From the NCBI RefSeq assembly GCF_002086485.1, contig NZ_MVHF01000021.1:55025-119024 (forward strand): a stretch of 64,000 bases of DNA, written 5' to 3'. A program made the position numbers and the translations under genes. The notes under the pieces were generated by a model, which was not told where the DNA came from, did no database searches, and worked only from the letters and a program-made list of their open reading frames with translations. Positions 7,072 to 15,308 of the stretch are shown piece by piece; the stretch's first letter is position 1, and each line of letters opens with the position of its first letter. Origin of the DNA: Mycobacterium aquaticum. GTDB taxonomy: Bacteria; Actinomycetota; Actinomycetes; Mycobacteriales; Mycobacteriaceae.

Positions 7072-9174
7072 CTAGCGCGGCAGACCCAGCAGCCGCTCAC
7101 CGGCCAGGGTCAGCAGGATCTGTTCGGTACCACCGGCAATGGTCAGGCAGCGGGTGTTGAGGAAGTCGTGCACCTCGCGGTTGACCACCGCGCCGCCGCC
7201 GTCGGACAGTTCCATCCGGAACTCGGCCAGCGCCTGCCGGTAGCGCACCCCGATGAGCTTGCGGGCACTGGCCTGCGGGCCCGGGTCCTGCCCGCCGACG
7301 GCCAGCACGGCGATGCGCTGATCCAGCAGGGAACCCACCTGGGCCGCCACGATCAGCCCGCCGAGGCGGTCCTCGTCGGCCGGGTCGACGTCCACGCTGT
7401 CGAGTGCCCGCAGCAGCTCCTCCATCGGATTGCCCAGCGCCGTACCGCCTGCCATGGCGACACGCTCGTTGGCCAGCGTCGTACGGGCCAGCCGCCAGCC
7501 GTCGTTGACGGTCCCGACCACCATCTCGTCGGGTACGAACACGTCGTCGAAGAACACCTCGTTGAACAGTTCGTCGCCGGTGATCTCCCGCAGCGGCCGG
7601 ATCACGATGCCGGGCGAGCGCATGTCGACCAGGAAGTAGGTGATGCCTTTGTGTTTCGGAGCGTCGGCGTCCGTTCTGGCCAGGCAGACACCCCAGTGCG
7701 CCTTCTGCGCGGCCGAGGTCCACACCTTCTGCCCGGTCAGCTTCCAGCCACCTTCTGCGCGAACGGCTTTGGTGCGCAGTGCCGCCAGATCCGAACCGGC
7801 GCCCGGCTCGGAGAACAACTGGCACCACGTCAGCTCCCCGCGCAGCGTCGGCGGAACGAACTGCTCGATCTGCGCGGGACTGCCGTGCTCGAGGATCGTG
7901 GGCACGGCCCACCACCCGATCACCAGGTCGGGGCGGTCCACCGACGCCGCCGCCAGCTCCTGGTCGATCAGCAGCTGCTCGGCCGGAGATGCGCTGCGGC
8001 CGTATGGACGTGGCCAATGCGGCGCGAGCAGCCCGGAGTCGGCCAGCGCAGCCTGCCGCTGTTCGACGGGCAGCGCCGCCACCTCGGCGACAGCGGCCGC
8101 GATCTCCGGACGCAGACCGGCCACCGATTCCAGATCGATGCGCAGCTCACGCCGAACCCCCTGCCGCGTCAGCGCGCCGACCCGACGCAGCCACCGGCGG
8201 TAGCCGCCCAGAGCGTGCGATATGCCGTAGGCGCGCCGCAGATACAGGTGCGCGTCGTGTTCCCAGGTGATGCCGATGCCGCCCAGCACCTGGATGCAGT
8301 CCTTGGCGTTGGCCACCGCGGCGTCGATGCCCGCGGTCGCGGCGACGGCGGCCGCGATCGACAGCTGCCCCTCATCGCTCTCGGCGGCTGCCGTGGCGGC
8401 GTCGGCGGCAGCCACGGCCGCTTGCTCGGAGCGCAACAGCATCTCGGCGCACATGTGCTTGATGGCCTGGAAGCTGCCGATCGGCTTTCCGAACTGCTCA
8501 CGCACCTTGGCGTATTCGGTCGCGGTCTGCAGCGCCCAGCGGGCCAACCCGGCCGCCTCCGCGGCCAGCACGGTCGCGGCGAGGTCCTCGAACCGCTGCC
8601 GCGTCACCGCCAGCACCTCGGCGGGCGCGGAGTCCAGCACCACGCGCGCCAGCGGGATCGAGAAGTCGGTGGCCGGCACCGGTTCGACCGTCACACCCGC
8701 GGCGGCGGCATCGATGAGCACCACCTGCTCGCCCGAGGACAGCACCAGCAGCCCGGCGTTGTCGGCGCCCAGCACATAGTCGGCCGTACCGGACACGTGA
8801 TCCCCGTCGACACGTACGTCGGCCGTCAGTGCGACGCCCGCGGTGCGCTCACCGGACATCAGGGCCTCAAGGACCGACTCGTCGGCGACGAGCAGGGTTA
8901 CCAGCGCCGTGGTTGCTACGGGCCCGGGCACGAGCGCCGCGGCGGCCTCGTCGAGCATCGCGCACAGGTCCTCGACGCTGCCGCCGGCGCCGCCGTACTC
9001 TTCTCCGACGGCGACGCCGAAGATCCCTAGTTCGGCGAACCTCCGATACGGCGCACGCCACGCGCTCGGATCGTGTTCGCCGTCACGTACAGCGGCGATC
9101 GAGCCGGACGCCGCGGCCCAGCTTCGAACCAGGTCGCGGGCGGCAAACTGCTCGTCGGTGACAGTGGCTGACAC
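7072..9174 (-). CDS. fadE34: Acyl-CoA dehydrogenase, double-length (FadE34/ChsE3 type)
   Basis: This 700-residue protein carries two acyl-CoA dehydrogenase modules in tandem (roughly residues 1-345 and 350-700), against about 380-400 for ordinary family members. In the steroid catabolism family the single chain replaces the alpha2beta2 pairs seen in other ChsE enzymes, and it is thought to oxidise a steroid side-chain CoA ester. The C-terminal half holds a typical flavin-contact segment (Phe-Ser-Glu-Pro-Gly-Ala-Gly-Ser-Asp). The KstR operator at 9217-9230 lies 43 bases upstream, and kstR is divergent, as in Rv3573c/Rv3574. The exact substrate cannot be read from the sequence. Confidence 0.9.
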   Translation of the reverse strand: MSATVTDEQFAARDLVRSWAAASGSIAAVRDGEHDPSAWRAPYRRFAELGIFGVAVGEEYGGAGGSVEDLCAMLDEAAAALVPGPVATTALVTLLVADESVLEALMSGERTAGVALTADVRVDGDHVSGTADYVLGADNAGLLVLSSGEQVVLIDAAAAGVTVEPVPATDFSIPLARVVLDSAPAEVLAVTRQRFEDLAATVLAAEAAGLARWALQTATEYAKVREQFGKPIGSFQAIKHMCAEMLLRSEQAAVAAADAATAAAESDEGQLSIAAAVAATAGIDAAVANAKDCIQVLGGIGITWEHDAHLYLRRAYGISHALGGYRRWLRRVGALTRQGVRRELRIDLESVAGLRPEIAAAVAEVAALPVEQRQAALADSGLLAPHWPRPYGRSASPAEQLLIDQELAAASVDRPDLVIGWWAVPTILEHGSPAQIEQFVPPTLRGELTWCQLFSEPGAGSDLAALRTKAVRAEGGWKLTGQKVWTSAAQKAHWGVCLARTDADAPKHKGITYFLVDMRSPGIVIRPLREITGDELFNEVFFDDVFVPDEMVVGTVNDGWRLARTTLANERVAMAGGTALGNPMEELLRALDSVDVDPADEDRLGGLIVAAQVGSLLDQRIAVLAVGGQDPGPQASARKLIGVRYRQALAEFRMELSDGGGAVVNREVHDFLNTRCLTIAGGTEQILLTLAGERLLGLPR

Positions 9175-9216
9175 GGTCGGCTCCTACCGGTAGTGCGAGA
9201 AGTCCACGCTTCTCAC

Positions 9217-9230
9217 TAGAACGTGTTCTA
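9217..9230. promoter_or_regulatory. KstR operator between fadE34 and kstR
   Basis: TAGAACGTGTTCTA is a perfect palindrome and matches every fixed position of the KstR pattern. It lies in the divergent region, 43 bases from fadE34 and 143 bases from the first kstR start, so it can serve both fadE34 repression and kstR autoregulation. Confidence 0.92.
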
Positions 9231-9372
9231 ATAGTGACAGTGTTCGACCGTCAAGTCGACCGGCATTGCAGCAGGACACGTCGATGTCCAACCGACAAAG
9301 ACGTGAGAAAAAGGAGACCGGCGTGCGTATCGTTTCCGATGGAGTACGCGGTACGAAGGAGTCGCCAACAAC

Positions 9373-10053
9373 ATGTCCGGCTTATCTCAGCCAGCACGCA
9401 ACGAGCAGTCCGCCGGGGCGGACTCGCGCCCGCGTGAGGTCATGACCGTGGCGGTCCTCGCCGAGTCCGAACTTGGCTCCGAAGCTCAAAGGGAGCGTCG
9501 CAAGCGCATCCTCGACGCCACGCTGGCCATCGCGTCCAAGGGTGGGTACGAGGCCGTCCAGATGCGGGCGGTCGCCGAACGCGCAGACGTCGCGGTCGGC
9601 ACGCTGTACCGCTACTTCCCGTCGAAGGTCCACCTGCTCGTCTCCGCGCTGGGTCGCGAGTTCGAGCGCATCGACGCCAAGACCGACCGCGCCGCGCTTT
9701 CGGGCGGCACTCCATATCAGCGGCTGAACTTCATGGTCGGCAAGCTGAACCGGGCCATGCAGCGCAATCCACTGCTCACCGAGGCCATGACCAGGGCATT
9801 CGTCTTCGCCGACGCATCGGCCGCAGGCGAGGTGGACCACGTGGGCAAGCTCATGGACTCGATGTTCGCGCGCGCGATGAGCGACGGCGAACCGACCGAG
9901 GACCAGTACCACATCGCCCGGGTGATCTCCGATGTGTGGCTGTCCAACTTGCTGGCCTGGCTGACCCGGCGGGCCTCGGCAACCGACGTCGGCAAGCGAC
10001 TGGACCTCGCGGTGCGACTGCTGATCGGTGACGGGGACCAACCTAAGATCTGA
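9373..10053 (+). CDS. kstR: TetR-family repressor of cholesterol catabolism
   Basis: KstR is the TetR-type master repressor of steroid degradation genes. The N-terminal helix-turn-helix is visible in the segment ending Val-Gly-Thr-Leu-Tyr-Arg-Tyr-Phe-Pro-Ser-Lys; the rest is the helical ligand and dimerisation domain. The frame is open from ATG 9373 (226 residues), but ATG 9442 (203 residues, starting Met-Thr-Val-Ala-Val-Leu) matches the N-terminus of the characterised protein and may be the true start. Three operators for it lie within 4 kb. The otsB gene follows after three bases. Confidence 0.93.
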   Translation: MSGLSQPARNEQSAGADSRPREVMTVAVLAESELGSEAQRERRKRILDATLAIASKGGYEAVQMRAVAERADVAVGTLYRYFPSKVHLLVSALGREFERIDAKTDRAALSGGTPYQRLNFMVGKLNRAMQRNPLLTEAMTRAFVFADASAAGEVDHVGKLMDSMFARAMSDGEPTEDQYHIARVISDVWLSNLLAWLTRRASATDVGKRLDLAVRLLIGDGDQPKI

Positions 10054-10056
10054 CGG

Positions 10057-10806
10057 GTGAGCGCGTTACCGGCCGACCTGGAGCAAGCACTCGCGGCCGC
10101 GGCTCGCGCCGACCGGCTGCTCGTCACATCCGATTTCGACGGCACGCTCTCACCCATCGTCAACAACCCGGCCGACGCGCGCCCACTGCCCGACGCCGCG
10201 GGCACGCTCGTCGCGCTCGCCGAACTGCCCGGCACCGCTGCGGCACTGATCTCCGGCAGGGCGCTGAGTGTGCTGCGCGAGCTGTCGGGGCTGCCCGCGA
10301 CGGTGCACATGATCGGCAGCCACGGCGCCGAATTCGACACCGGATTCGCCCACAGGATCGACACGGCCCTGCTGGCCACCATCACCGCCGAGCTGGAAGC
10401 CATCGCGGCCGACCGGCCCGGGGTCGCCGTGGAGACCAAGCCCGCAAGCGTCGCCCTGCACGTCCGCAACGCCGGGCCCGCCGACGCCGAAGCCGCGCTG
10501 GCCCAGGCTCGTACGGCGGCGAAGGCGTGGGCGGCCGAGCTGACCGAAGGCAAGGCGGTGCTCGAATTCGCGGTGATCTCGACGGACAAGGGCGAGGCGA
10601 TCGACATCCTGCGCAAGGAGTTCGACGCGTCAGCGGTGGTGTACTTCGGCGACGACGTCACCGACGAGAAGGCGTTCCGCCGCCTCGGCACCGGCGACAT
10701 CGGGGTCAAGGTGGGCCCCGGCGACACCCTGGCCGGCTACCGCGTGCAGAAGCCGGAAGACGTTGCCGCAGCGCTGAAATATCTGCTCGACGCGCGTCGC
10801 GCCTAG
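10057..10806 (+). CDS. otsB: Trehalose-6-phosphate phosphatase
   Basis: This HAD-superfamily phosphatase of 249 residues completes the OtsA-OtsB trehalose pathway by removing phosphate from trehalose-6-phosphate. HAD motif I is Asp-Phe-Asp-Gly-Thr (Asp26 nucleophile, Asp28), and the late motif Gly-Asp-Asp-Val-Thr-Asp-Glu is present. It starts with GTG three bases after kstR and its stop overlaps the end of the convergent LacI-type gene by four bases. It is short compared with the long mycobacterial OtsB1 form and lacks any fused domain. No otsA is nearby. Confidence 0.88.
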   Translation: MSALPADLEQALAAAARADRLLVTSDFDGTLSPIVNNPADARPLPDAAGTLVALAELPGTAAALISGRALSVLRELSGLPATVHMIGSHGAEFDTGFAHRIDTALLATITAELEAIAADRPGVAVETKPASVALHVRNAGPADAEAALAQARTAAKAWAAELTEGKAVLEFAVISTDKGEAIDILRKEFDASAVVYFGDDVTDEKAFRRLGTGDIGVKVGPGDTLAGYRVQKPEDVAAALKYLLDARRA

Positions 10807-11903
10807 GCAGGCGGCCCCGAGGTACGGCCCCGCACCACCTCGGTGTCGAGCACCTCGATCACCGGAAGCCCCGAGCGCGGCGGGGTGTGCAGCAACTGGC
10901 CGGCGCGACGCCCCTTCTCCACGCTGGACTGCACGACCGTCGTCAGGCCGCGACGTACCGCGTCGGGAATCCCGTCGAACCCGGTGACCGTCATCTGCCC
11001 CGGCACGTAAATGCCATGCGAGCGTAGGTAATCCATCGCCGACAGGGCGAGCACGTCGGCCGTGCACATCAGCGCGGTGATCAACGGATTGGCAGCAAGG
11101 GCAACCTCCGCCGCCAAGCCCCCCGAGGTCGGCAGATGCTCATAGCTCTCCACGACCGTCAACGATTCTGGGTTCAGCCCGGCCGCGCTCATCGCGTCGT
11201 ACACGCCGTGGATACGCTCGCGCTGCACATGAAAATGCGGGCTCTGCACCCGATCCGGCTGCGCCACCGCCGGTTTGCCACTCGGGTGCGGCCAGTCGCG
11301 CCCCAACCGCATGGTGAGCAGACCGATGTCGCGATGCCCGAGCTCGAGGACCTGCTCGGCCAGCAGCCGCATGGAACCACGATCGTCGATGCCGACGCGG
11401 GACACTCCGGGCACATCCTTGGGCTGGTCTACCACCACCATCGGCAGGTGCCGCTGTTCCACCACGGGCAGATACGGGTCGTCGTCGGAGGCGGAGTACA
11501 CCACGAAGCCGTCGACACCCGCGGAAAGCACCGCGGCCGAACCCTCTTCGAAGCTGCGATTCGGCCCCACCGCGACCAACAACAGGCCCTGGCCGACCGC
11601 CTCACACGACTCGGCCAGTCCTGCAACGAAATCGAGCGCAGCCGGATCTCTGAACGAGTAATTGAGCGGTTCGGTGATCACCAGGCCCACCGCCCCGGCC
11701 TTGCGGGTGCGCAGCGACCGGGCCACAGGGTCGGGCCCGGCGTAACCGAGCCGCTTGGCCGCATCGAAGATGCGCTCCCGCAGATCCGCCGACAACTGGT
11801 CGGGCCGGTTGTAGGCGTTGGAGATCGTGGTGCGAGAGACGTTGAGCTCCGCGGCCAGTGAGGCCAGGGTCGCCCGCCGCGGCGGATGGGGGCTCCTTGG
11901 CAT
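10803..11903 (-). CDS. LacI-family transcriptional regulator
   Basis: This is a 366-residue regulator with an N-terminal LacI helix-turn-helix (about residues 11-31, with Leu-Asn-Val-Ser-Arg-Thr-Thr-Ile-Ser-Asn-Ala) followed by a periplasmic-binding-protein-like sugar sensor domain. The ATG at 11903 is chosen over the longer open frame because the HTH should begin about ten residues in. It is the Rv3575c counterpart by position. Its ligand is unknown; the neighbouring otsB makes a sugar effector conceivable but unproven. The znuB stop codon lies 12 bases upstream of this start, so read-through from the znu operon is possible. Confidence 0.88.
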   Translation of the reverse strand: MPRSPHPPRRATLASLAAELNVSRTTISNAYNRPDQLSADLRERIFDAAKRLGYAGPDPVARSLRTRKAGAVGLVITEPLNYSFRDPAALDFVAGLAESCEAVGQGLLLVAVGPNRSFEEGSAAVLSAGVDGFVVYSASDDDPYLPVVEQRHLPMVVVDQPKDVPGVSRVGIDDRGSMRLLAEQVLELGHRDIGLLTMRLGRDWPHPSGKPAVAQPDRVQSPHFHVQRERIHGVYDAMSAAGLNPESLTVVESYEHLPTSGGLAAEVALAANPLITALMCTADVLALSAMDYLRSHGIYVPGQMTVTGFDGIPDAVRRGLTTVVQSSVEKGRRAGQLLHTPPRSGLPVIEVLDTEVVRGRTSGPPA

Positions 11904-11914
11904 GCTTTCTGAGG

Positions 11915-12769
11915 CTAGCCGATCAATGCGCCAGTCTCGCGTGCGGCACGCGCCGCCAGCCATACCGCCAGCCAGAAGACGCATGCGATGGTGACGATCA
12001 GGAAGCTCGGCGGCATGTTGAACACCGCCGACACCGCCAATCCGACCCACACCGACACCAAGCTGATGCCGGTCGAGATCGCCATGGCCAGTAGCGGCCT
12101 CGCAGTGAGCATGATGGCCGTTGCCGCCGGGGTGACGACGAGCGCGAACAACAGCAAGGTACCGACGGCTTGCACCGCCATGGTGACCGCGACACCCAGC
12201 AGCGCCATGAACACGATCGACAACGCTTTCACCGGAACCCCTTTGGCCTCGGCGACCGGCGCGTTGACCGACGCGAACAGCAGCGGCCGGTAGATGAACC
12301 CCATCGTGGCGGCCAGCACCGCGAGCAACGCGGTGAAGGTCGAGAGCTGATCACCGGTGATCGCCAGCAGATTGCCGAACAGCACATTGGTCATTGTCGA
12401 CGAGTTCTTGGTGGCCAGTGAGTTGAAGAAGAGCCCGAAACCGGTCGCCAGGGCCAGCACTGTGCCGGTCGCGACCTCTCGGTCGCCCGCGCGTTTCCCG
12501 AGCGCGCCGATGACCAGCGCCCCGCCGACACAGAACACCCCTAGCCCGAAGCCGACCGGCAGCCCCAGCAGGAACGCCCCGGTGGCTCCGGGCAACCCGA
12601 TGTGGGCCAGTGCGTGCGCGGCGAACGCGGTGTTGCGCACGATGATGAAGTAGCCGATCAGCCCGGCGGCCAACGCCACCAGGGTGCCGCCGATCAGGGC
12701 ATTGCGCATGAACGCCGACGTGAGGATCTGCCACCAGTTCTGCTGGTAGCCCATCGCGACAATGGTCAC
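11915..12769 (-). CDS. znuB: Zinc ABC transporter permease
   Basis: This ABC-3 family (ZnuB/MntB type) permease has 284 residues and about eight hydrophobic segments, beginning near residue 22. Conserved features include the Asn-Thr-Ala-Phe-Ala-Ala-His-Ala-Leu-Ala-His segment and the Gly-Thr-Leu-Leu-Leu-Phe-Ala-Leu stretch. The GTG start shares one base with the znuC stop codon, a one-base coupling. It works in the cytoplasmic membrane with ZnuC (ATPase) and ZnuA (binding lipoprotein). Zinc rather than manganese is inferred from the Zur-like boxes ahead of znuA. Confidence 0.9.
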   Translation of the reverse strand: MTIVAMGYQQNWWQILTSAFMRNALIGGTLVALAAGLIGYFIIVRNTAFAAHALAHIGLPGATGAFLLGLPVGFGLGVFCVGGALVIGALGKRAGDREVATGTVLALATGFGLFFNSLATKNSSTMTNVLFGNLLAITGDQLSTFTALLAVLAATMGFIYRPLLFASVNAPVAEAKGVPVKALSIVFMALLGVAVTMAVQAVGTLLLFALVVTPAATAIMLTARPLLAMAISTGISLVSVWVGLAVSAVFNMPPSFLIVTIACVFWLAVWLAARAARETGALIG

Positions 12770-13545
12770 TACCCGCTCCTCATGTACATCTTGCCCTGCA
12801 GCGTGTTGGCCACCTGAACCTTCGTGCCGTAGAGGTGGGTCAGCAGATCGGCGTCGACCACCTCGTCGATCGCAGCGTAGTGAGCATGCCCGTCGAGCAG
12901 GTAGATGGCACTGCTGAGAACCTCCAACAGCGGGTTGAGGTCATGGGCGACGACGAGAATCGTGACACCGAGCTCGGCGTTCAACCGGGCCAGCAGGCGC
13001 ACGATCTCATGCTGGTTGCGCAGGTCGAGCGCGGCCAGCGGTTCGTCGAGAATCAGCATCTTCGGATGGCCCACGAGGGCGTTGGCCAGCGCGATGCGCT
13101 GGCGCTGCCCACCGGAGAGCTGCGACAAGCGCCGGTCGCCGAACTCGGTCGCCTCGACCCAGTCGAGCGCCTCGTCGACCCGGGCTCTGTCGGCCCGGGT
13201 GGTACGACGCAGTCCCCAGCGCCGACCGGCGAGTCCCAGCGTCACCGCATCGCGGGCACGGACCGCCTGACCTGCCCCGGCGACGTAGTCCTGCGGCACG
13301 TACCCGATCAGATCGTTGTTCTGCCCGGGTCTGCCGCCAAGGACCCGCACCGATCCGGATGCCGTCGGCAGCAGGCCCAGCACGACCTGCAGCATGGTCG
13401 ACTTGCCGGAGCCGTTGGATCCGATCAGCGCGACGATGCCGCCGGCCGGGATCGTGAAGGTGCCTTCCGACCAGATCAGCCGTCCGCCGCGCACCACGCT
13501 GACATCGTCGAAGACCAGTGCGGGTTCATCGTTATGACTGGACAC
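12769..13545 (-). CDS. znuC: Zinc ABC transporter ATPase
   Basis: This is a 258-residue ABC ATPase. It has a Walker A motif (Gly-Ser-Asn-Gly-Ser-Gly-Lys-Ser-Thr), a Leu-Ser-Gly-Gly-Gln signature, a Walker B (Leu-Ile-Leu-Asp-Glu-Pro) and an H-loop His in Val-Ala-His-Asp. The start is placed at the GTG at 13545, which overlaps the end of znuA by 14 bases; the longer open frame upstream is the shadow of znuA. It powers ZnuB and is co-transcribed with znuA and znuB. Confidence 0.92.
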   Translation of the reverse strand: MSSHNDEPALVFDDVSVVRGGRLIWSEGTFTIPAGGIVALIGSNGSGKSTMLQVVLGLLPTASGSVRVLGGRPGQNNDLIGYVPQDYVAGAGQAVRARDAVTLGLAGRRWGLRRTTRADRARVDEALDWVEATEFGDRRLSQLSGGQRQRIALANALVGHPKMLILDEPLAALDLRNQHEIVRLLARLNAELGVTILVVAHDLNPLLEVLSSAIYLLDGHAHYAAIDEVVDADLLTHLYGTKVQVANTLQGKMYMRSG

Positions 13546-14473
13546 CAAGTGCCTTGGCCAGTGCGGTGAGTTGGTCCACCTGCCAAGCCTCGAACGTCTT
13601 CGCTCCCGGCGCCACCGTTTCGGTGACTTCGACCACCGGAACCCCGGCTTTCTCCGCGGCGGCACGGATCTGCTCCGGGACCGAACCCTCGGTCTGGGTG
13701 TTGTAGATGAGCACATCCACACCCTTACCACCGAGCAGCCGCAGGAACGCGTCCAGATCGGCCGGCGAGGGGTCACTCTCGTTCGACGTCGCCGCCTGGT
13801 AGCCCGCGGGAGTGCGGTCGCTCAAGCCCACCGCGGCCGCCATGTCGTCGAAGACGGTTTCGGTGGCCGCGTAGGTCTTGCCCGCAGCCTTGGCCTTGAT
13901 GGTGTCGATGAGCTGGTTGTATGGCTTCATCTCGTCGGTGAACGCCGCGCGCCTGCCTGCGAAGTAGTCCTTGGCCTGCGGCGCGAGATCACCGAGCTTG
14001 GCGGTGACGGCGTCTGCCAGGGCGGTCACCGTGGCCGGCCGGTACCAGGCGTGCGGGTTGGCGCCGCCGCCCTGGGCTTTGTCGAGATCCAGCGCGTTGA
14101 TGACGGGCGCGCCAGATGCCGAGTTCGCGGCGAGCTTGGCCGCCCACTCGTCGTAGTGGCCGCCGTTGATGACCACCAGTTGGGCGCCTGCGAACTTGGC
14201 CGCGTCCGACGGGGACGGCTCGTAGTCGTGCGGGTCGACCGACGAGCTGGCCAGCACCGTGGTGACCTTCGCGCATGCCCCACCCAGGTCGGAGACGATG
14301 TCGCCCCACTGGTCGACGCTGACCACGACGTTGATCGGCGTGGCCGGGCAGTCCCCCGCGGCGTGGTCGTTCGGAGCGGCCTTCTCCGAGCCGCACGCGG
14401 CGAGGGCGAAGGGGACGGCGAGCACCAGGCCGACGGCGAGGGTGCGGAGCTTGAGGTTCACGGACCGAGTCAC
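13532..14473 (-). CDS. znuA: Zinc-binding lipoprotein of ABC importer
   Basis: This cluster A-I solute-binding protein has 313 residues, with a lipoprotein signal peptide ending Leu-Ala-Ala-Cys (lipidated Cys27). Histidines typical of zinc and manganese binders are present: Asp-Pro-His-Asp-Tyr-Glu, Gly-Gly-His-Tyr-Asp and Asn-Pro-His-Ala-Trp. There is no long His-rich loop. The GTG at 14473 is preferred to an upstream start at 14509, which would extend the signal peptide and run through a Zur-like box. It heads the znuA-znuC-znuB operon. Confidence 0.92.
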   Translation of the reverse strand: MTRSVNLKLRTLAVGLVLAVPFALAACGSEKAAPNDHAAGDCPATPINVVVSVDQWGDIVSDLGGACAKVTTVLASSSVDPHDYEPSPSDAAKFAGAQLVVINGGHYDEWAAKLAANSASGAPVINALDLDKAQGGGANPHAWYRPATVTALADAVTAKLGDLAPQAKDYFAGRRAAFTDEMKPYNQLIDTIKAKAAGKTYAATETVFDDMAAAVGLSDRTPAGYQAATSNESDPSPADLDAFLRLLGGKGVDVLIYNTQTEGSVPEQIRAAAEKAGVPVVEVTETVAPGAKTFEAWQVDQLTALAKALGVQS

Positions 14474-14478
14474 GGCGA

Positions 14479-14499
14479 TAACGATAACCGTTTGCATTA
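14479..14499. promoter_or_regulatory. Second Zur-like box at znuA
   Basis: The imperfect AT-rich inverted repeat TAACGATAACCGTTTGCATTA sits six bases upstream of the znuA GTG. It matches the mycobacterial Zur pattern less well than the site at 14525. It could be a second repressor site that strengthens control, or chance. Confidence 0.4.
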
Positions 14500-14524
14500 A
14501 ACGATGCACACTCGGGATGATAGT

Positions 14525-14545
14525 TATTGAAAATCATTTCCAATA
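14525..14545. promoter_or_regulatory. Zur box upstream of znuA
   Basis: TATTGAAAATCATTTCCAATA is an inverted repeat of the tGAAAAT-c-ATTTtCA type used by mycobacterial Zur. It lies 52 bases upstream of znuA on the minus side. On the plus side an AAGGAG ribosome site begins at its last base and an ATG follows at 14555, so rightward transcription may also be controlled. Confidence 0.75.
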
Positions 14546-14660
14546 AGGAGTCCGATGCCCGACGACGAGCTGGCCTCCGGAGAACAGGCATGGCTGCGGT
14601 ACCCCCGATCCGCTGCCGGAGTGGAGCGTCACGCACATGCATGCCCCTTAGGCTCGATGC

Positions 14661-15308
14661 GTGCCAGACCACGCGTTCAGCCCGCCCGAACGGAACGCGG
14701 TCTACCGCGCCATCGCCGAGCGGCGCGACATGCGCCGGTTCACGCCGGACAGCGCGGTGACCGACGACGTCCTCGCCAGGCTGCTGCAGGCCGCACACGC
14801 CGCACCCAGCGTCGGCCTCATGCAGCCGTGGCGGTTCATCCGGATCACCGAGAACGCGTTGCGGCACAAGATCCACGCGCTGGTCGACGAGGAACGCGTA
14901 CGGACCGCCGACGCGCTCGGGCCCCGCGCCGCGGAGTTCCTCGCGCTCAAGGTCGAAGGCATCCTGGACTGCGCCGAACTGTTCGTGATCGCCCTGGCCG
15001 ACGACCGCGAGCGGCACGTCTTCGGACGGCGCACCATGCCGCACATGGACCTGGCCTCGGTGTCATGCGCCATCCAGAACATGTGGCTGGCCGCACGCGC
15101 CGAAGGGCTCGGCATGGGCTGGGTGTCGATCTTCGAACCGACACCGCTGGCGCGATTGCTCGGCATGCCCGACGGCGCCGAACCCATCGCGATCCTGTGC
15201 CTCGGACCGGTGCCGGACTTCCCGGACCGGCCGATGCTGGAGATCGAGCACTGGACGACGGGCCGCCCGCTACCGGAATTCGTCTCGGAGAACGGCTGGC
15301 CGCTCTGA
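14661..15308 (+). CDS. bluB: 5,6-Dimethylbenzimidazole synthase (BluB)
   Basis: BluB breaks down reduced FMN with oxygen to make dimethylbenzimidazole, the lower ligand of vitamin B12. The 215-residue protein is a nitroreductase-fold member with BluB hallmarks: Arg-Arg-Asp-Met-Arg-Arg-Phe near the N-terminus, Ala-Pro-Ser-Val-Gly-Leu-Met-Gln-Pro-Trp-Arg-Phe, and Gly-Leu-Gly-Met-Gly-Trp-Val-Ser. The start is a GTG at 14661 with a weak ribosome site. Its stop codon overlaps the pxpA start. It follows a Zur box at 14525, but whether zinc controls it is open. Confidence 0.88.
   Translation: MPDHAFSPPERNAVYRAIAERRDMRRFTPDSAVTDDVLARLLQAAHAAPSVGLMQPWRFIRITENALRHKIHALVDEERVRTADALGPRAAEFLALKVEGILDCAELFVIALADDRERHVFGRRTMPHMDLASVSCAIQNMWLAARAEGLGMGWVSIFEPTPLARLLGMPDGAEPIAILCLGPVPDFPDRPMLEIEHWTTGRPLPEFVSENGWPL

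Noticed and set aside
7168..9030. A 620-codon frame antisense to fadE34
   Set aside because: It is a shadow of the acyl-CoA dehydrogenase, with His/Arg/Gln-rich content and no recognisable domain.
12769..13776. Long N-terminal extension of znuC to 13776
   Set aside because: The first 77 residues are Arg/Ser/Pro-rich shadow of znuA; the GTG at 13545 gives a normal ABC ATPase length.
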